Shown in pieces: positions 1 through 8,569 of a stretch of 64,000 nucleotides of DNA. The stretch is taken from NCBI GenBank assembly GCA_035295745.1, contig DATGIL010000054.1, positions 62,001 to 126,000 on the forward strand. Reading direction: 5' to 3'. The position numbers and the translations under genes were made by a program. The stretch is from JAIQFL01 sp035295745. GTDB lineage: Bacteria; Acidobacteriota; Terriglobia; Bryobacterales; Bryobacteraceae. Within the stretch, counting starts at the first letter, position 1, and each line of letters opens with the position of its first letter. The notes below the pieces were generated by a model. It searched no databases, was not told the origin of the DNA, and was given only the letters and a program-made list of their open reading frames with translations.

Positions 1-2
1 TG

Positions 3-860
3 CAGATCGATGTCAGCCCGACACGCATCGGGCTGCGCTGTCCGGCTGAAGTGGGGCTCGTCGGCGACTGCAGGATGGTCCTCCGTGCTCTGTTGCCACT
101 CATCAACAAGAAGACTGACCAAAGTTTTATCGAGACGTGCCAGAAACGCATGAAGAGCTGGAACGAATTGACCGAGGAGCGAGGACGGCGGACGGACATG
201 CCGATGAAGCCGCAGGTGGTCACCTATCATTTAAACAAGCTCTTACAGCCAAACGCGATCGTGTCGGCAGACAGCGGTACGATCGCAACCTGGGCCGCCC
301 GTTATATCGAGATCCGCGATGGCATGCAATTCTCCCTTTCCGGATCGCTCGCGACCATGGCCAACGGCCTCCCCTACAGCATCGGGGCAGCCGTTGCCTA
401 TCCCAACCGGCAGGTGGTTTGCATTGTCGGCGATGGGGGCCTGACGATGTTGATGGGCGAACTCGCTACCCTGGTTAAGTACAACCTCAATGTCAAAGTC
501 ATCGTCGTCAAAAATAACACGCTGGGTCAAATCAAGTGGGAGCAGATGGTCTTCGAAGGGAATCCTGAATTCGGCGTGGATCTGCAGCCTATCGATTTTG
601 CCGGAGTCGCGATGAACTGCGGTGCCGCAGGTTTCACGATTGAGAAGCCGGAGGAGGCAGAAGAGACCCTGCGCCTCGCCCTGGCGCACGATGGGCCCGC
701 AGTCGTTCAAGCCGTGGTCGATCCGAATGAGCCGCCATTGCCTGGTAACGTCAACACCGAGCAGTTCATAAAATTCAGTGAAGCCTTGCTTAAGGGCCAG
801 AAGGACGGCTGGAAGATTCTCAAGACGGTAATGAAGGATAAGATCCGAGAGGTGGTTTAG
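3..860 (+). CDS. Thiamine-pyrophosphate enzyme, C-terminal part (truncated by window edge)
   Basis: The reading frame is open from base 3, so the 5' part lies outside the window; an internal GTG at 51 is not the real start. The visible stretch begins QIDVSPTRIG and continues as the central and C-terminal domains of a TPP-dependent enzyme of the acetolactate synthase/pyruvate oxidase superfamily. The TPP/Mg motif GDG...NN is present (about bases 430-520, VGDGG then KNN about 28 residues on). Motifs such as GSLATMANGLPYSIGAA are typical of pyruvate dehydrogenase (quinone)-like members. I cannot decide between pyruvate oxidase, POX-like and acetolactate synthase-like substrate specificity from this half. 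It is followed after 112 bp by a Rieske/FAD oxidoreductase on the same strand. Confidence 0.88.
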   Translation, partial: QIDVSPTRIGLRCPAEVGLVGDCRMVLRALLPLINKKTDQSFIETCQKRMKSWNELTEERGRRTDMPMKPQVVTYHLNKLLQPNAIVSADSGTIATWAARYIEIRDGMQFSLSGSLATMANGLPYSIGAAVAYPNRQVVCIVGDGGLTMLMGELATLVKYNLNVKVIVVKNNTLGQIKWEQMVFEGNPEFGVDLQPIDFAGVAMNCGAAGFTIEKPEEAEETLRLALAHDGPAVVQAVVDPNEPPLPGNVNTEQFIKFSEALLKGQKDGWKILKTVMKDKIREVV

Positions 861-972
861 GTCGGAAATACCACGCGAGTGAGGACTATGCCAAAATCCA
901 CCAAGGAACGGTAAACGACTGTCTACAGTCAGACGCGGATCGTGAGTGTTCAATCGATGAATGGAGCAATCA

Positions 973-2523
973 ATGGCGGAAGACAAGCAACTCTCAGGAC
1001 CCGATCTGAAATCGGGCGTTGAATTGGACAAGCTCATCGAAAACGAACCGTTCCTCGGCCATTATGAAGGTGAGGCTGTAATCCTGGTGCGTCAGGGCGA
1101 CCACGTTTTCGCGATGGCAGGCACCTGCTCCCATTACGGCGGTCCGCTGGCTGAGGGGCTTCTGGTCGGCAACACGATCCGATGTCCCTGGCATCACGCA
1201 CGGTTCAACATTCATACCGGCGAAGCTCAAGGCGCGCCGGCCCTCAATCCGCTGCCATGTTTCAATGTACGCCGTGACGGCAACAGGGTCTCAATCATGG
1301 GAAAGATGGAGGCTGATTTCCGCGTTCCCTGCCCGCAGAGTCCTTCCTCTGTCGTGATCATCGGCGCCGGGGCAGCTGGAGCCGCCTGTGCAGACATGCT
1401 CCATACGAAAGGATATGCGGGACCAGTTACGCTGGTTGCCGACGAGCAGCCGAGCCCGGTGGACCGTCCAAATCTCTCCAAGGACTATCTGGCTGGCTCG
1501 GCGCCGGAAGAATGGATTCCGTTACGGACTCCTGATTATTATCGGTCGATCCAAGTCGACTTTGTCGCTGGCAATCCGGCAATCCGAATTCGCCCCGGAG
1601 AACACAAGGTTTCCCTGCGGGACGGCCGGACACTGGCGTACGGCGCGCTCTTGCTCGCCACCGGCGCGGAGCCCCGTTCGCTCCCGATCAAGGGCTCGGA
1701 TCTGCCCCATGTTTTTCGTCTTCGGACTCTCGCGGATAGCAAGGCCATCATCGCGAGGGCACAGCAGGCGCGAAACTGCGTGGTAATCGGATCGAGCTTC
1801 ATCGGCCTGGAAGTCGCCGCCTCGCTTCGAAGCCGTGGGCGGGAGGTTACCGTCATCAGTCAGGATTCCGTTCCGCTCGGGAACATCTTAGGCAAGGAGT
1901 TGGGCCATTTCGTTCAGAGTCTTCACGAGAAGCACGGCGTGCGATTCCTGCTCGGCACCAAACCGCAGGCGATTCTGGACGATAAGGTTGAAATCGGCCA
2001 GGGACGTTCCGTCGATGCCGACCTGGTCGTACTCGGAGTTGGCGTTTCGCCGCGAACCTCCTTGGCCGAAGAGGCGGGCATCGCGGTCGACAACGGTGTC
2101 GTAGTGGATGAGATGCTTCGAACGAGTGCATCGGACGTATTCGCCGCGGGCGATATTGCTCGCTATCCAGAACCAATTTCAGGCGAACAAACTCGGATTG
2201 AACATTGGGTTGTCGCCGAACGCCAGGGCCAGTCCGTGGCACGCTCGATGCTGGGCATCGGCGGCCCATTCCGCGAAACACCCTTCTTCTGGAGCCAGCA
2301 CTACGATGTCCAGATCTCGTACGTTGGACACGCATCCCAATGGGATAGTTGCCAAATAGAAGGCGATCTGGAGAAGTATAACGCTTGCGCTGTATATCGC
2401 CGGGCTGACAGGATTATTGCGGTCGCGACAATCGGTCGAGACCGTCTCAGCCTGCAAGTGGAAGCCGCTATGGAAGCCGGCCGAACGGCCGATCTCGAAT
2501 CTCTTCTTCGCACCGCCGGCTGA
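973..2523 (+). CDS. Rieske [2Fe-2S] / FAD-dependent pyridine nucleotide-disulfide oxidoreductase
   Basis: A 516-residue electron-transfer flavoprotein. The N-terminal Rieske domain carries C52-x-H54 and C71-x2-H74, the [2Fe-2S] ligands. An FAD-binding GAGAAG (131-136) opens a class I pyridine nucleotide-disulfide reductase domain, with a second nucleotide-binding glycine motif in VVIGSSFIGLEVA and a GDIA FAD-contact motif later. The same domain order is found in AIFM3/AIF-like proteins and in ferredoxin reductases of oxygenase systems. An ATG at 961 is also in frame, but the ATG at 973 has GGAG at 963-966 with ideal spacing, so I use it. The redox partner is not visible here. Confidence 0.85.
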   Translation: MAEDKQLSGPDLKSGVELDKLIENEPFLGHYEGEAVILVRQGDHVFAMAGTCSHYGGPLAEGLLVGNTIRCPWHHARFNIHTGEAQGAPALNPLPCFNVRRDGNRVSIMGKMEADFRVPCPQSPSSVVIIGAGAAGAACADMLHTKGYAGPVTLVADEQPSPVDRPNLSKDYLAGSAPEEWIPLRTPDYYRSIQVDFVAGNPAIRIRPGEHKVSLRDGRTLAYGALLLATGAEPRSLPIKGSDLPHVFRLRTLADSKAIIARAQQARNCVVIGSSFIGLEVAASLRSRGREVTVISQDSVPLGNILGKELGHFVQSLHEKHGVRFLLGTKPQAILDDKVEIGQGRSVDADLVVLGVGVSPRTSLAEEAGIAVDNGVVVDEMLRTSASDVFAAGDIARYPEPISGEQTRIEHWVVAERQGQSVARSMLGIGGPFRETPFFWSQHYDVQISYVGHASQWDSCQIEGDLEKYNACAVYRRADRIIAVATIGRDRLSLQVEAAMEAGRTADLESLLRTAG

Positions 2524-2801
2524 CACGACTCTGGTAGCGCAACAAAGCGTAAAAGTGTTTCGCCTGCTGCCTCAGCAAGACTGGCCTGAGGGCTGGAGTT
2601 CCTGGCATCATCCTCGAAGCTGGGACAGGGTCCCCTGGTGACCGGGTTTACTTCCAAACCAAACGGGAACCGCCCCGCCTTTTAGCGTCCGCGCCGGAGT
2701 GGCTCAGTACGAAATGAATTTGGTACCCGCAGGTAAGCCAGCGGCATGGCGCCTTTACCCAAAACCGGGCTTTGGAACGTATACTACACTTTGTAGGAAC
2801 C

Positions 2802-4436
2802 ATGAAACGTCTGAAGTCGTACGGTATCTCGCTCGCGATGTTAATGGGTGCGGCGCTCTTGACCGCGGTTTTTGCACAACAGGCTACGCCGCCTCCGGCT
2901 CCCCAAAAAAGCACGCCTCCGAAGACGGCACCGGCCCAAAAAACTCCGGTCAAGCAGGCCGGTCCTGCGGCGATGACCAACCAGGATGTCATCAAGCTGG
3001 TGAAGGCGCAGCTTCCCGAAGACCTGATTATTTCGAAGATCAAATCCTCGCAAACCAGGTTCGATACGTCGGTGGATGGATTGGTGGCCCTCAAGTCGGC
3101 AGGGGTGACCGACCCCATCATCGCCGTGATGATGAACCCGAAGGGGTCTGCGAGTTCGGGACCGCCACCGGAATCATCGACGGCTTCGTCAACCGCTACC
3201 AAGGCGCCGCCCGCGAAGCCGGCGTTCCCACCTTCCAATGTGTCGAAGGAAGTGGTTGCGAATGAGACCAACACGGTGCGGCGGAACCCGGTACCCGTAG
3301 TCACGGCGGCGCCGGAAAACTACGGCGTGTACATCTGGGCCGATGGCGGCCTGAAGCCGCTCGGCCGTGTACAGACCAAGGTGCAGATCAGCAAATTCCG
3401 CTCCCTCCTCAAGAGTATGGTGCCGTTTGTCCGGCAGAAGATCGATATCGACATTCCGGGCGCGCATTCCACGAGCCGCTACGAACTACTGCGGCCGACC
3501 TTTTTTGCGTTCTTCCCGCCCAGCCGCGACGTGAGCAAATTCAAACTGCTGCAGTGCAAGATCACGGGCCAGCGCTTCGATCAGCGCACTCTGGCGAACG
3601 CGTCGATTCTGTTCAGTACCGAGCAGAATCAGGACGAGGTTCCTTGCGACATCGGTCCGACGCCGGTGAAGGATCTATACCGCATCTCGCCTCGGGAGGA
3701 TATTCCTTCGGGCGAGTTCGGATTTGTGGAAGGCAATACGGGCAGCAAGTCGACCTCGAACATCGAAATTCTGGATGTTTACGATTTCGCCCTGGACCGC
3801 AAAGAAGACAAGATGGGGCTCAAGGATTACCTGCAGACGGTAGCTCCCGCGGGTGGCGGCGATCGGTCGTTCATGGAGTGGACGAGGGAAGATTGCCAGC
3901 GGATCGTTGCGGACCGCACGGGAAAGGTCGGACTCACGGGGAGTCTGATGGGCTTCTTCGATCGGCAGTACGGGTCGCTGGACGTCTACTGGGCCGACAA
4001 CCAGTTTGCCCACGCGTTCGCTCGACTGGAGATGCTCGACAAGGATTTGACTCCGGACCAGACCGCGAAACTCGCCGGCCTTCTGGTGAGCAACGATTCG
4101 AGCCAGTTCTACATCATGGTCTCAATTGGAGGCAAAGTCGGTTCGGGCAAGCTGATTGGCGCCAACGAAGGCGAGCGCCTGATGCGCCCGTTCGACGCGT
4201 CGCTGGCCGACGAGAAAGCTAAGGACATCGTGCCTGCCAAGCATCTTGACTTCATCGGCGGCTATGCGGGGTTATGGAAGGTCACTTTCGACCAGAAGAG
4301 CATTCGCGGCCCGCTGCTGCAGAGCGGTCAACAGCGCATTCAGTTCGAAGCGAGGCTGAATCAGAATCTGGAATTTAGCGCCAAATTCCAGGTGGATCGG
4401 CTGAATACGCTGACTTCCACGCCGGGCGGCCAGTAG
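2802..4436 (+). CDS. Secreted protein of unknown function with an acidobacterial N-terminal repeat-like domain
   Basis: A 544-residue protein starting MKRLKSYGIS, with a clear Sec signal peptide ending near AVFAQQ, then a Pro/Lys-rich linker. A short helical domain around residues 50-105 (QDVIKLVKAQLPEDLIISKI...) is one I associate with many acidobacterial exported proteins. The remainder has no family I recognise. An upstream in-frame ATG at 2772 would place residues before the signal peptide; the start at 2802 has AGGA 4-5 bases upstream. It stands alone between a Rieske oxidoreductase and a second exported protein. Confidence 0.75.
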   Translation: MKRLKSYGISLAMLMGAALLTAVFAQQATPPPAPQKSTPPKTAPAQKTPVKQAGPAAMTNQDVIKLVKAQLPEDLIISKIKSSQTRFDTSVDGLVALKSAGVTDPIIAVMMNPKGSASSGPPPESSTASSTATKAPPAKPAFPPSNVSKEVVANETNTVRRNPVPVVTAAPENYGVYIWADGGLKPLGRVQTKVQISKFRSLLKSMVPFVRQKIDIDIPGAHSTSRYELLRPTFFAFFPPSRDVSKFKLLQCKITGQRFDQRTLANASILFSTEQNQDEVPCDIGPTPVKDLYRISPREDIPSGEFGFVEGNTGSKSTSNIEILDVYDFALDRKEDKMGLKDYLQTVAPAGGGDRSFMEWTREDCQRIVADRTGKVGLTGSLMGFFDRQYGSLDVYWADNQFAHAFARLEMLDKDLTPDQTAKLAGLLVSNDSSQFYIMVSIGGKVGSGKLIGANEGERLMRPFDASLADEKAKDIVPAKHLDFIGGYAGLWKVTFDQKSIRGPLLQSGQQRIQFEARLNQNLEFSAKFQVDRLNTLTSTPGGQ

Positions 4437-4534
4437 TCAATTTACCGGAAAGAGGCCGCCAACATACGATTGGGGGCTCTTCTATGCGATGTCCGCGTGT
4501 TCGGCCATGGTACCGTGTATGCATGGAGGCGCGG

Positions 4535-5170
4535 ATGCGCAGGGTCTGTCTCCTTTTTCTGTTCTCGTCAATCGGTGCCGCACAAACCCCGAGCGACAGT
4601 CCCGTAATCGCGCGAGGCGTGTTGTTAGAGCGCGATGCGCCATCCCCATCCGGCGAGTTCAGTGTCCGCGTCGCCAGCAATCAGGTCTACCGGTATCGCT
4701 TTGATGCCAAAACCTACGTCGAACGCGAAAGCCGCATGATCGACGTCAGACGCCTGGAGCCCGGGGACAAGATCGAAGTGGTATCCGACACCGTCCCTGG
4801 ATCTGTCCTGCGGTATGCCCGCACGATTCACGTGTACGAGGATCCCGCGCCTCCGCCGCGATCCCTTACCGCGAGGGCGCGTTCGTACCGGGCGATGACC
4901 GATCGCGCGCTGCCCGCTGGTACCTTGAGCTACTCGGGCGTAGTCTTCCGGATTACGCCGGAGCGCCTGGTGTTGCACACCCGCGAGGGCGGCGATCTCT
5001 CAATCCTGCTCCGAAAAGACACACGCTTTCTCGATAACGGCGAGAACGTGGACGCCGACAGCGTGAAGGTCAATATGCGCGTATTTGTGAGGGCGGGAAA
5101 GGATCTCTACGATCAGGTGGAGGCGTACCAGGTGATCTGGGGCAGCATCCTCGCGCCCGGCCCGAAGTAG
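4535..5170 (+). CDS. Exported hypothetical protein
   Basis: A 211-residue protein starting MRRVCLLFLF, with a signal peptide ending around SIGAAQ. The rest is beta-rich with OB-like stretches (ARGVLLERD..., YSGVVFRITPERLVLHTREGG) resembling small DUF5666-like modules, but I do not assign a family. Longer starts exist at 4484 and 4523; 4535 is preferred because GGAGG at 4525-4529 sits 5 bases ahead of it and the signal peptide then starts at the N terminus. Function unknown. Confidence 0.65.
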   Translation: MRRVCLLFLFSSIGAAQTPSDSPVIARGVLLERDAPSPSGEFSVRVASNQVYRYRFDAKTYVERESRMIDVRRLEPGDKIEVVSDTVPGSVLRYARTIHVYEDPAPPPRSLTARARSYRAMTDRALPAGTLSYSGVVFRITPERLVLHTREGGDLSILLRKDTRFLDNGENVDADSVKVNMRVFVRAGKDLYDQVEAYQVIWGSILAPGPK

Positions 5171-5202
5171 GTCCAAGTCGGCGGAATCAGGCGACTTCCT
5201 GC

Positions 5203-5208
5203 TAAAAT
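5203..5208 (+). promoter_or_regulatory. Possible extended -10 element
   Basis: TGCTAAAAT at 5200-5208 is an extended -10 (TG-N-TAAAAT). No good -35 is visible. Initiation 7 bases downstream would fall only a few bases before the ATG at 5218, giving an almost leaderless transcript. Weak, sequence-only call. Confidence 0.3.
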
Positions 5209-5217
5209 CAAAGAAAA

Positions 5218-5634
5218 ATGGCCAAAGAAAAAGAAGAGAAGCGTCCTATGCCCCCGGTCAGCGCATGGGCGCCTGCCGTAGCCCTGGGCTGGCTGATTCC
5301 GGGGGGTGGCCACCTGTTGCTGAAACGGACCGGGCGCGGCGTGCTGCTGATGGTCTCGATCACCTTGATGTTCCTGTGCGGCCTGATGATGCGCGGGACG
5401 ATGTTTCAGCCGCAGAGCGGAGATCTGCTCACTACCCTCATCAACACGGGCGGCTTCATTGGCGATATCTGCTCGGGGATTCTCTATCTGCTGACAGTCT
5501 GGTTGGGCTACAACACACCGGACATGGCGGGGCATGTGCACGACTACGGCACCAAGTTCCTGGTGACTGCCGGACTGCTCAACGTGCTCGCAATGGTTGA
5601 TGTGTTCGAGATTGCCGCCGGGAGGAAAGACTAA
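5218..5634 (+). CDS. Small multi-spanning membrane protein (possibly DUF6677-like)
   Basis: A 138-residue protein with a charged N terminus (MAKEKEEKR) and about three hydrophobic segments. The sequence WLIPGGGHLLLKRTGRGVLL resembles the PGxGH...GR signature of TM2-like/DUF6677 small membrane proteins found in acidobacteria. Function unknown. Its stop codon overlaps the start of the next small membrane protein by one base, so the two are probably one transcription unit. Confidence 0.7.
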   Translation: MAKEKEEKRPMPPVSAWAPAVALGWLIPGGGHLLLKRTGRGVLLMVSITLMFLCGLMMRGTMFQPQSGDLLTTLINTGGFIGDICSGILYLLTVWLGYNTPDMAGHVHDYGTKFLVTAGLLNVLAMVDVFEIAAGRKD

Positions 5635-5819
5635 TGCCCAAGATGAATCTATCGCACTTTGAGGCGGCTTTTCTGTTCGCGCTGTTCACGTCGGTAGTGC
5701 TGGGCGTGGTTACGAAGACTACCGATCGTGAGCGGCTGCACTATGGCGCGTACACCTTCGTCTGCTTCCTGGTCGCGCTATTCGGTATCGGCTGGGTGAT
5801 GTACCTCGGGCACGGGTAG
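5634..5819 (+). CDS. Small two-helix membrane protein
   Basis: 61 residues with two predicted transmembrane helices (about 10-26 and 38-57) joined by a short charged loop (KTTDRERLHYG). The ATG shares its A with the TAA of the preceding gene. No family recognised; probably accessory to the preceding membrane protein. Confidence 0.65.
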   Translation: MPKMNLSHFEAAFLFALFTSVVLGVVTKTTDRERLHYGAYTFVCFLVALFGIGWVMYLGHG

Positions 5820-5986
5820 ACCGGCCCGAACCACTCGAAAATACATCCACCACTCGCCAGGTTGCTGGTCACCGCCCCTAAGCACCACCCGTTCTCTCCG
5901 TAATGAAGATGTGCAAACTACGGCCACATACATTTCAGTCCCAACCAGCGAAGCAAGAGTCTTTGCGCCATTCCGGGAAGCGGGAG

Positions 5987-5995
5987 TGATAGAAT
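5987..5995 (+). promoter_or_regulatory. Possible extended -10 of nuoB
   Basis: TGATAGAAT (TG-N-TAGAAT) lies 37 bases ahead of the nuoB start. No convincing -35 is present at 16-18 bp. Confidence 0.35.
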
Positions 5996-6031
5996 TGCGG
6001 TTTAACGGAATCGTAAAAGGAGAGAAGCTGC

Positions 6032-6598
6032 GTGTCTTCCTTTATCCAGAACCAGTTTGAACGGAATGTCGTCACCACTTCGGTGGATTATGTGTTCAAC
6101 TGGGCGCGCAAGTCCGCACTCTGGCCGCTCACTTTCGGGCTGGCCTGTTGTGCCATCGAGATGATCGCCTCCAGCACATCGCGCTTCGACATCGCGCGAT
6201 TCGGTGCGGAGGTCTTTCGTCCGAGTCCCCGGCAGTCGGACCTGATGATTGTGGCGGGTACCGTCACCCTAAAAATGGCGCCCGTGCTGAAGCGCATCTG
6301 GGACCAGATGCCCGATCCCAAGTGGTGCATATCGATGGGCGCCTGCTCGAGCGTGGGCGGTCCGTTCAACACCTATGCGGTGTTGCAGGGCGTGGATAAG
6401 ATTGTGCCGGTGGACGTATATGTGACGGGCTGTCCGCCGCGTCCCGAGAATCTCTTCTACGCTCTTCTCAAACTGCAGGACAAAATCGATCAGATGAGCA
6501 CGCTGGTGAAGCGGCCGACAGAAGTGCGTCTGGACGAGACCATGCTGGAAGAGTTCAAGCAGCAGGTGCGTATCGCCCAGATACAGAACCCCGCGTAA
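6032..6598 (+). CDS. nuoB: NADH-quinone oxidoreductase subunit B
   Basis: 188 residues, the family's usual length. NuoB carries the terminal N2 [4Fe-4S] cluster of respiratory complex I at the quinone site; the four ligands are visible as C39-C40, C105 (SMGAC) and C134 (VTGCPPRPE). GTG start at 6032 with AGGAG upstream. No other nuo gene is in the 6 kb upstream or anywhere downstream in the window, so this is a solitary copy; complex I genes are normally clustered. The next gene, pgeF, starts 1 base after its stop. Confidence 0.95.
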   Translation: MSSFIQNQFERNVVTTSVDYVFNWARKSALWPLTFGLACCAIEMIASSTSRFDIARFGAEVFRPSPRQSDLMIVAGTVTLKMAPVLKRIWDQMPDPKWCISMGACSSVGGPFNTYAVLQGVDKIVPVDVYVTGCPPRPENLFYALLKLQDKIDQMSTLVKRPTEVRLDETMLEEFKQQVRIAQIQNPA

Positions 6599-6599
6599 C

Positions 6600-7241
6600 G
6601 TGTTTTACAAGGATTCCCAGCAGGTCTACCGCGACGACCAGCTCGATAGCTTTCCGTGGCTCGTGCACGGCTTCGGCACCCGTCTGGCAGATATCCCCGG
6701 ACGCTTTCGCCATCTCGCTACTTTGAAACAGATTCACTCCGCTGCCTGTGTGGACGCCTGCGGGAGGGCGGGGATCCTGGGACAAGGAGACGCGCTGCTG
6801 GAGAATACTCCCGGTTCAGTGGTGGCGGTGAAAACGGCGGATTGCCTTCCGGTATTGCTGATCGATGGACGAAATCGCGCGGTGGCAGCGGTGCACGCGG
6901 GTTGGCGCGGAACCGTCGCGCGGATCGTTCCGAACGCCGTGGAGTCGATGCGCGGCCGGTTCGGGACGCAGCCCGCGGATTTGCATGCGGCCATCGGACC
7001 GGGCATAGGGGGATGCTGTTACGAAGTTGGTCCCGAGGTAGCCGCACAGTTTGGGGTTGAGGGGCGGGCGCATATCGATCTCACAGCGGCGAATCGGCGG
7101 CAACTACTCGAACTGGGCGTAACGGCGGAACGTATCCACGCGTCGAACTGGTGCACCCGATGCCAGGCGGAGGAGTTTCATTCTTTCCGGCGAGATGGTG
7201 AGGCGGCGGGCAGATTGTATTCCTTTGCGGGGATCCTGTAA
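6600..7241 (+). CDS. pgeF: Peptidoglycan editing factor / laccase-domain protein (YfiH family)
   Basis: 213 residues. Members of this Cu-oxidase_4 (YfiH/LACC1) family are purine nucleoside-processing enzymes in several organisms, and in E. coli PgeF prevents misincorporation of serine into peptidoglycan. Family motifs are visible: LKQIHSA, TADCLPVLL, HAGWRGT and CYEVGPEV, containing the conserved His/Cys metal ligands. The GTG start lies one base past the nuoB stop, so it is probably co-transcribed with nuoB. A little shorter than average (about 240). Confidence 0.88.
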   Translation: MFYKDSQQVYRDDQLDSFPWLVHGFGTRLADIPGRFRHLATLKQIHSAACVDACGRAGILGQGDALLENTPGSVVAVKTADCLPVLLIDGRNRAVAAVHAGWRGTVARIVPNAVESMRGRFGTQPADLHAAIGPGIGGCCYEVGPEVAAQFGVEGRAHIDLTAANRRQLLELGVTAERIHASNWCTRCQAEEFHSFRRDGEAAGRLYSFAGIL

Positions 7242-7255
7242 CGGGGAGACAGAGG

Positions 7256-7285
7256 GGGTCGCTTCCTTGGGGTCGCGGCTCGTAA
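7256..7285 (+). repeat. Degenerate copy of CTCCC...GGTCGCGGCTCGTAA repeat
   Basis: The stretch after pgeF contains GGTCGCGGCTCGTAAG preceded by GGTCGCTTCCTTG, matching the element repeated at 38014 and 38121. It sits in a 110-bp gap between two plus-strand genes. Confidence 0.5.
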
Positions 7286-7351
7286 GTCGCGGTCATGTAG
7301 CGGGCTGCGGGTGGGTTGTGAAACGGCGGTACATTAGGACTGAGGAAGCAA

Positions 7352-8569
7352 ATGTTCACGTGGATCTGCCCGCAATGCGGGCGCGAAGTGCCTCCCGCGT
7401 ACAATGAGTGCCCGGATTGTAAGCCTGCCGGAAAGCCAGCCGACGCCGACAAACCAGCCGGCGAAAGCACGATAGCCACGGTACGCCCGTTTGCGCCGGG
7501 GGACTACACGCCTCCAGGCTATCCGCAGCAGCCTCCGCAACAGCCAGGGCAAGTCACCCAGCAGTTCTATCCGCCCCAGAATCCGGCGAATCCGCAAGCC
7601 CCGTATGCTCCGCCGCAGGGGTATGGTTCGCAACAGCCCGCTTATCCGCAAGCGCCCTACGGATCTCCTCAGCAGCCGTATCCGCCAGCGCAGCAGCCGT
7701 ATCCACCGCCGCAGCAGTATCCGCCGCAGCCTGGATATCCGCCGCAAGGGTACCCGCCGCAGCAGGCGTATGGGCCACCGCAGCCACCGTATCCCGCACC
7801 GCCGCAGGGATACCCACCGCAACAACCGCAGTATCCGCCGCCGCAGCCCGCTCCGCCCCAACAGGCGCCACCAGTCGAGCAGTCGACGCGCCCGGGGCCA
7901 GCTCCCTCCTTTCTCGGGCTTTCGGGCGGGCCTCCGATTGGAGCCTCCCCCGCGCCATCAGCGCCGCCATATACTCCGCCAGCGGACACTCCGCCGACGC
8001 CGCGCCCCGCGTCGTCCTCATCGTTTTTGGGTTCGATCAACGACGTGCCCTCGAGTTTTTCGGCAGCGCCGGCCGCTCCCGCGCGCCGCGGATTGCCGAC
8101 ATGGTTGCTGTTTATCATCTGCCTGGTGGTCCTCGGCGGTGTGGTGGGTGGCGCTTATTGGTTACTCGGATCTTCGCATGGAGGAGCCACTGCCGCGCCA
8201 TCGGCTACGGTGGAGAGCCCTGCGGCCAAGCCGGGCGCCAAGACCAGCCCTTACCAGAAATTCATCGAGATCACGGGCGTGCGTTTTGTGGAAGACGCCA
8301 AGAAGAAACCGGCCGTGATGTTCATCATTGTGAACCACTCGAATGCACCGATCGAGGTGCTGGCCGGGAACGTGACGGTGTGGGGACGGACCCGCAGTTC
8401 GGAAGAAGAAGCAACGGGGACGTTCACATTCAAGACGAGCCTGAAACCGAACGAGTCGAAAGAGCTGACATCGCCACTGATCACCAAGTTGAAATTCTAC
8501 GAGTTGCCTGACTGGCAGAACGTCAGTACCGATATTCAGATCACCGAGCCGGCAGCTTCTGGAGGTTAG
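7352..8569 (+). CDS. Zinc-ribbon protein with long Pro/Gln/Tyr-rich linker and one membrane helix
   Basis: 405 residues. A zinc ribbon at the N terminus (C6-x2-C9 and C20-x2-C23) is followed by about 200 residues of low-complexity YPPQ/PPQ/QQP repeats, a transmembrane helix near 250-270 (LPTWLLFIICLVVLGGVVGG) and a C-terminal extracytoplasmic domain of about 110 residues (ITGVRFVEDAKKKPAVMFIIVNHSN...) with an immunoglobulin-like look. Probably a bitopic envelope protein whose cytoplasmic ribbon and disordered linker mediate interactions. Function unknown. Its last 29 bases overlap the convergent gene on the other strand. Confidence 0.75.
   Translation: MFTWICPQCGREVPPAYNECPDCKPAGKPADADKPAGESTIATVRPFAPGDYTPPGYPQQPPQQPGQVTQQFYPPQNPANPQAPYAPPQGYGSQQPAYPQAPYGSPQQPYPPAQQPYPPPQQYPPQPGYPPQGYPPQQAYGPPQPPYPAPPQGYPPQQPQYPPPQPAPPQQAPPVEQSTRPGPAPSFLGLSGGPPIGASPAPSAPPYTPPADTPPTPRPASSSSFLGSINDVPSSFSAAPAAPARRGLPTWLLFIICLVVLGGVVGGAYWLLGSSHGGATAAPSATVESPAAKPGAKTSPYQKFIEITGVRFVEDAKKKPAVMFIIVNHSNAPIEVLAGNVTVWGRTRSSEEEATGTFTFKTSLKPNESKELTSPLITKLKFYELPDWQNVSTDIQITEPAASGG

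Noticed and set aside
2692..2760. GCCGGAGTGGCTCAGT looks like the 5' end of a tRNA
   Set aside because: No complementary acceptor strand, anticodon arm or T-loop (TTCGA) follows within 90 bases.
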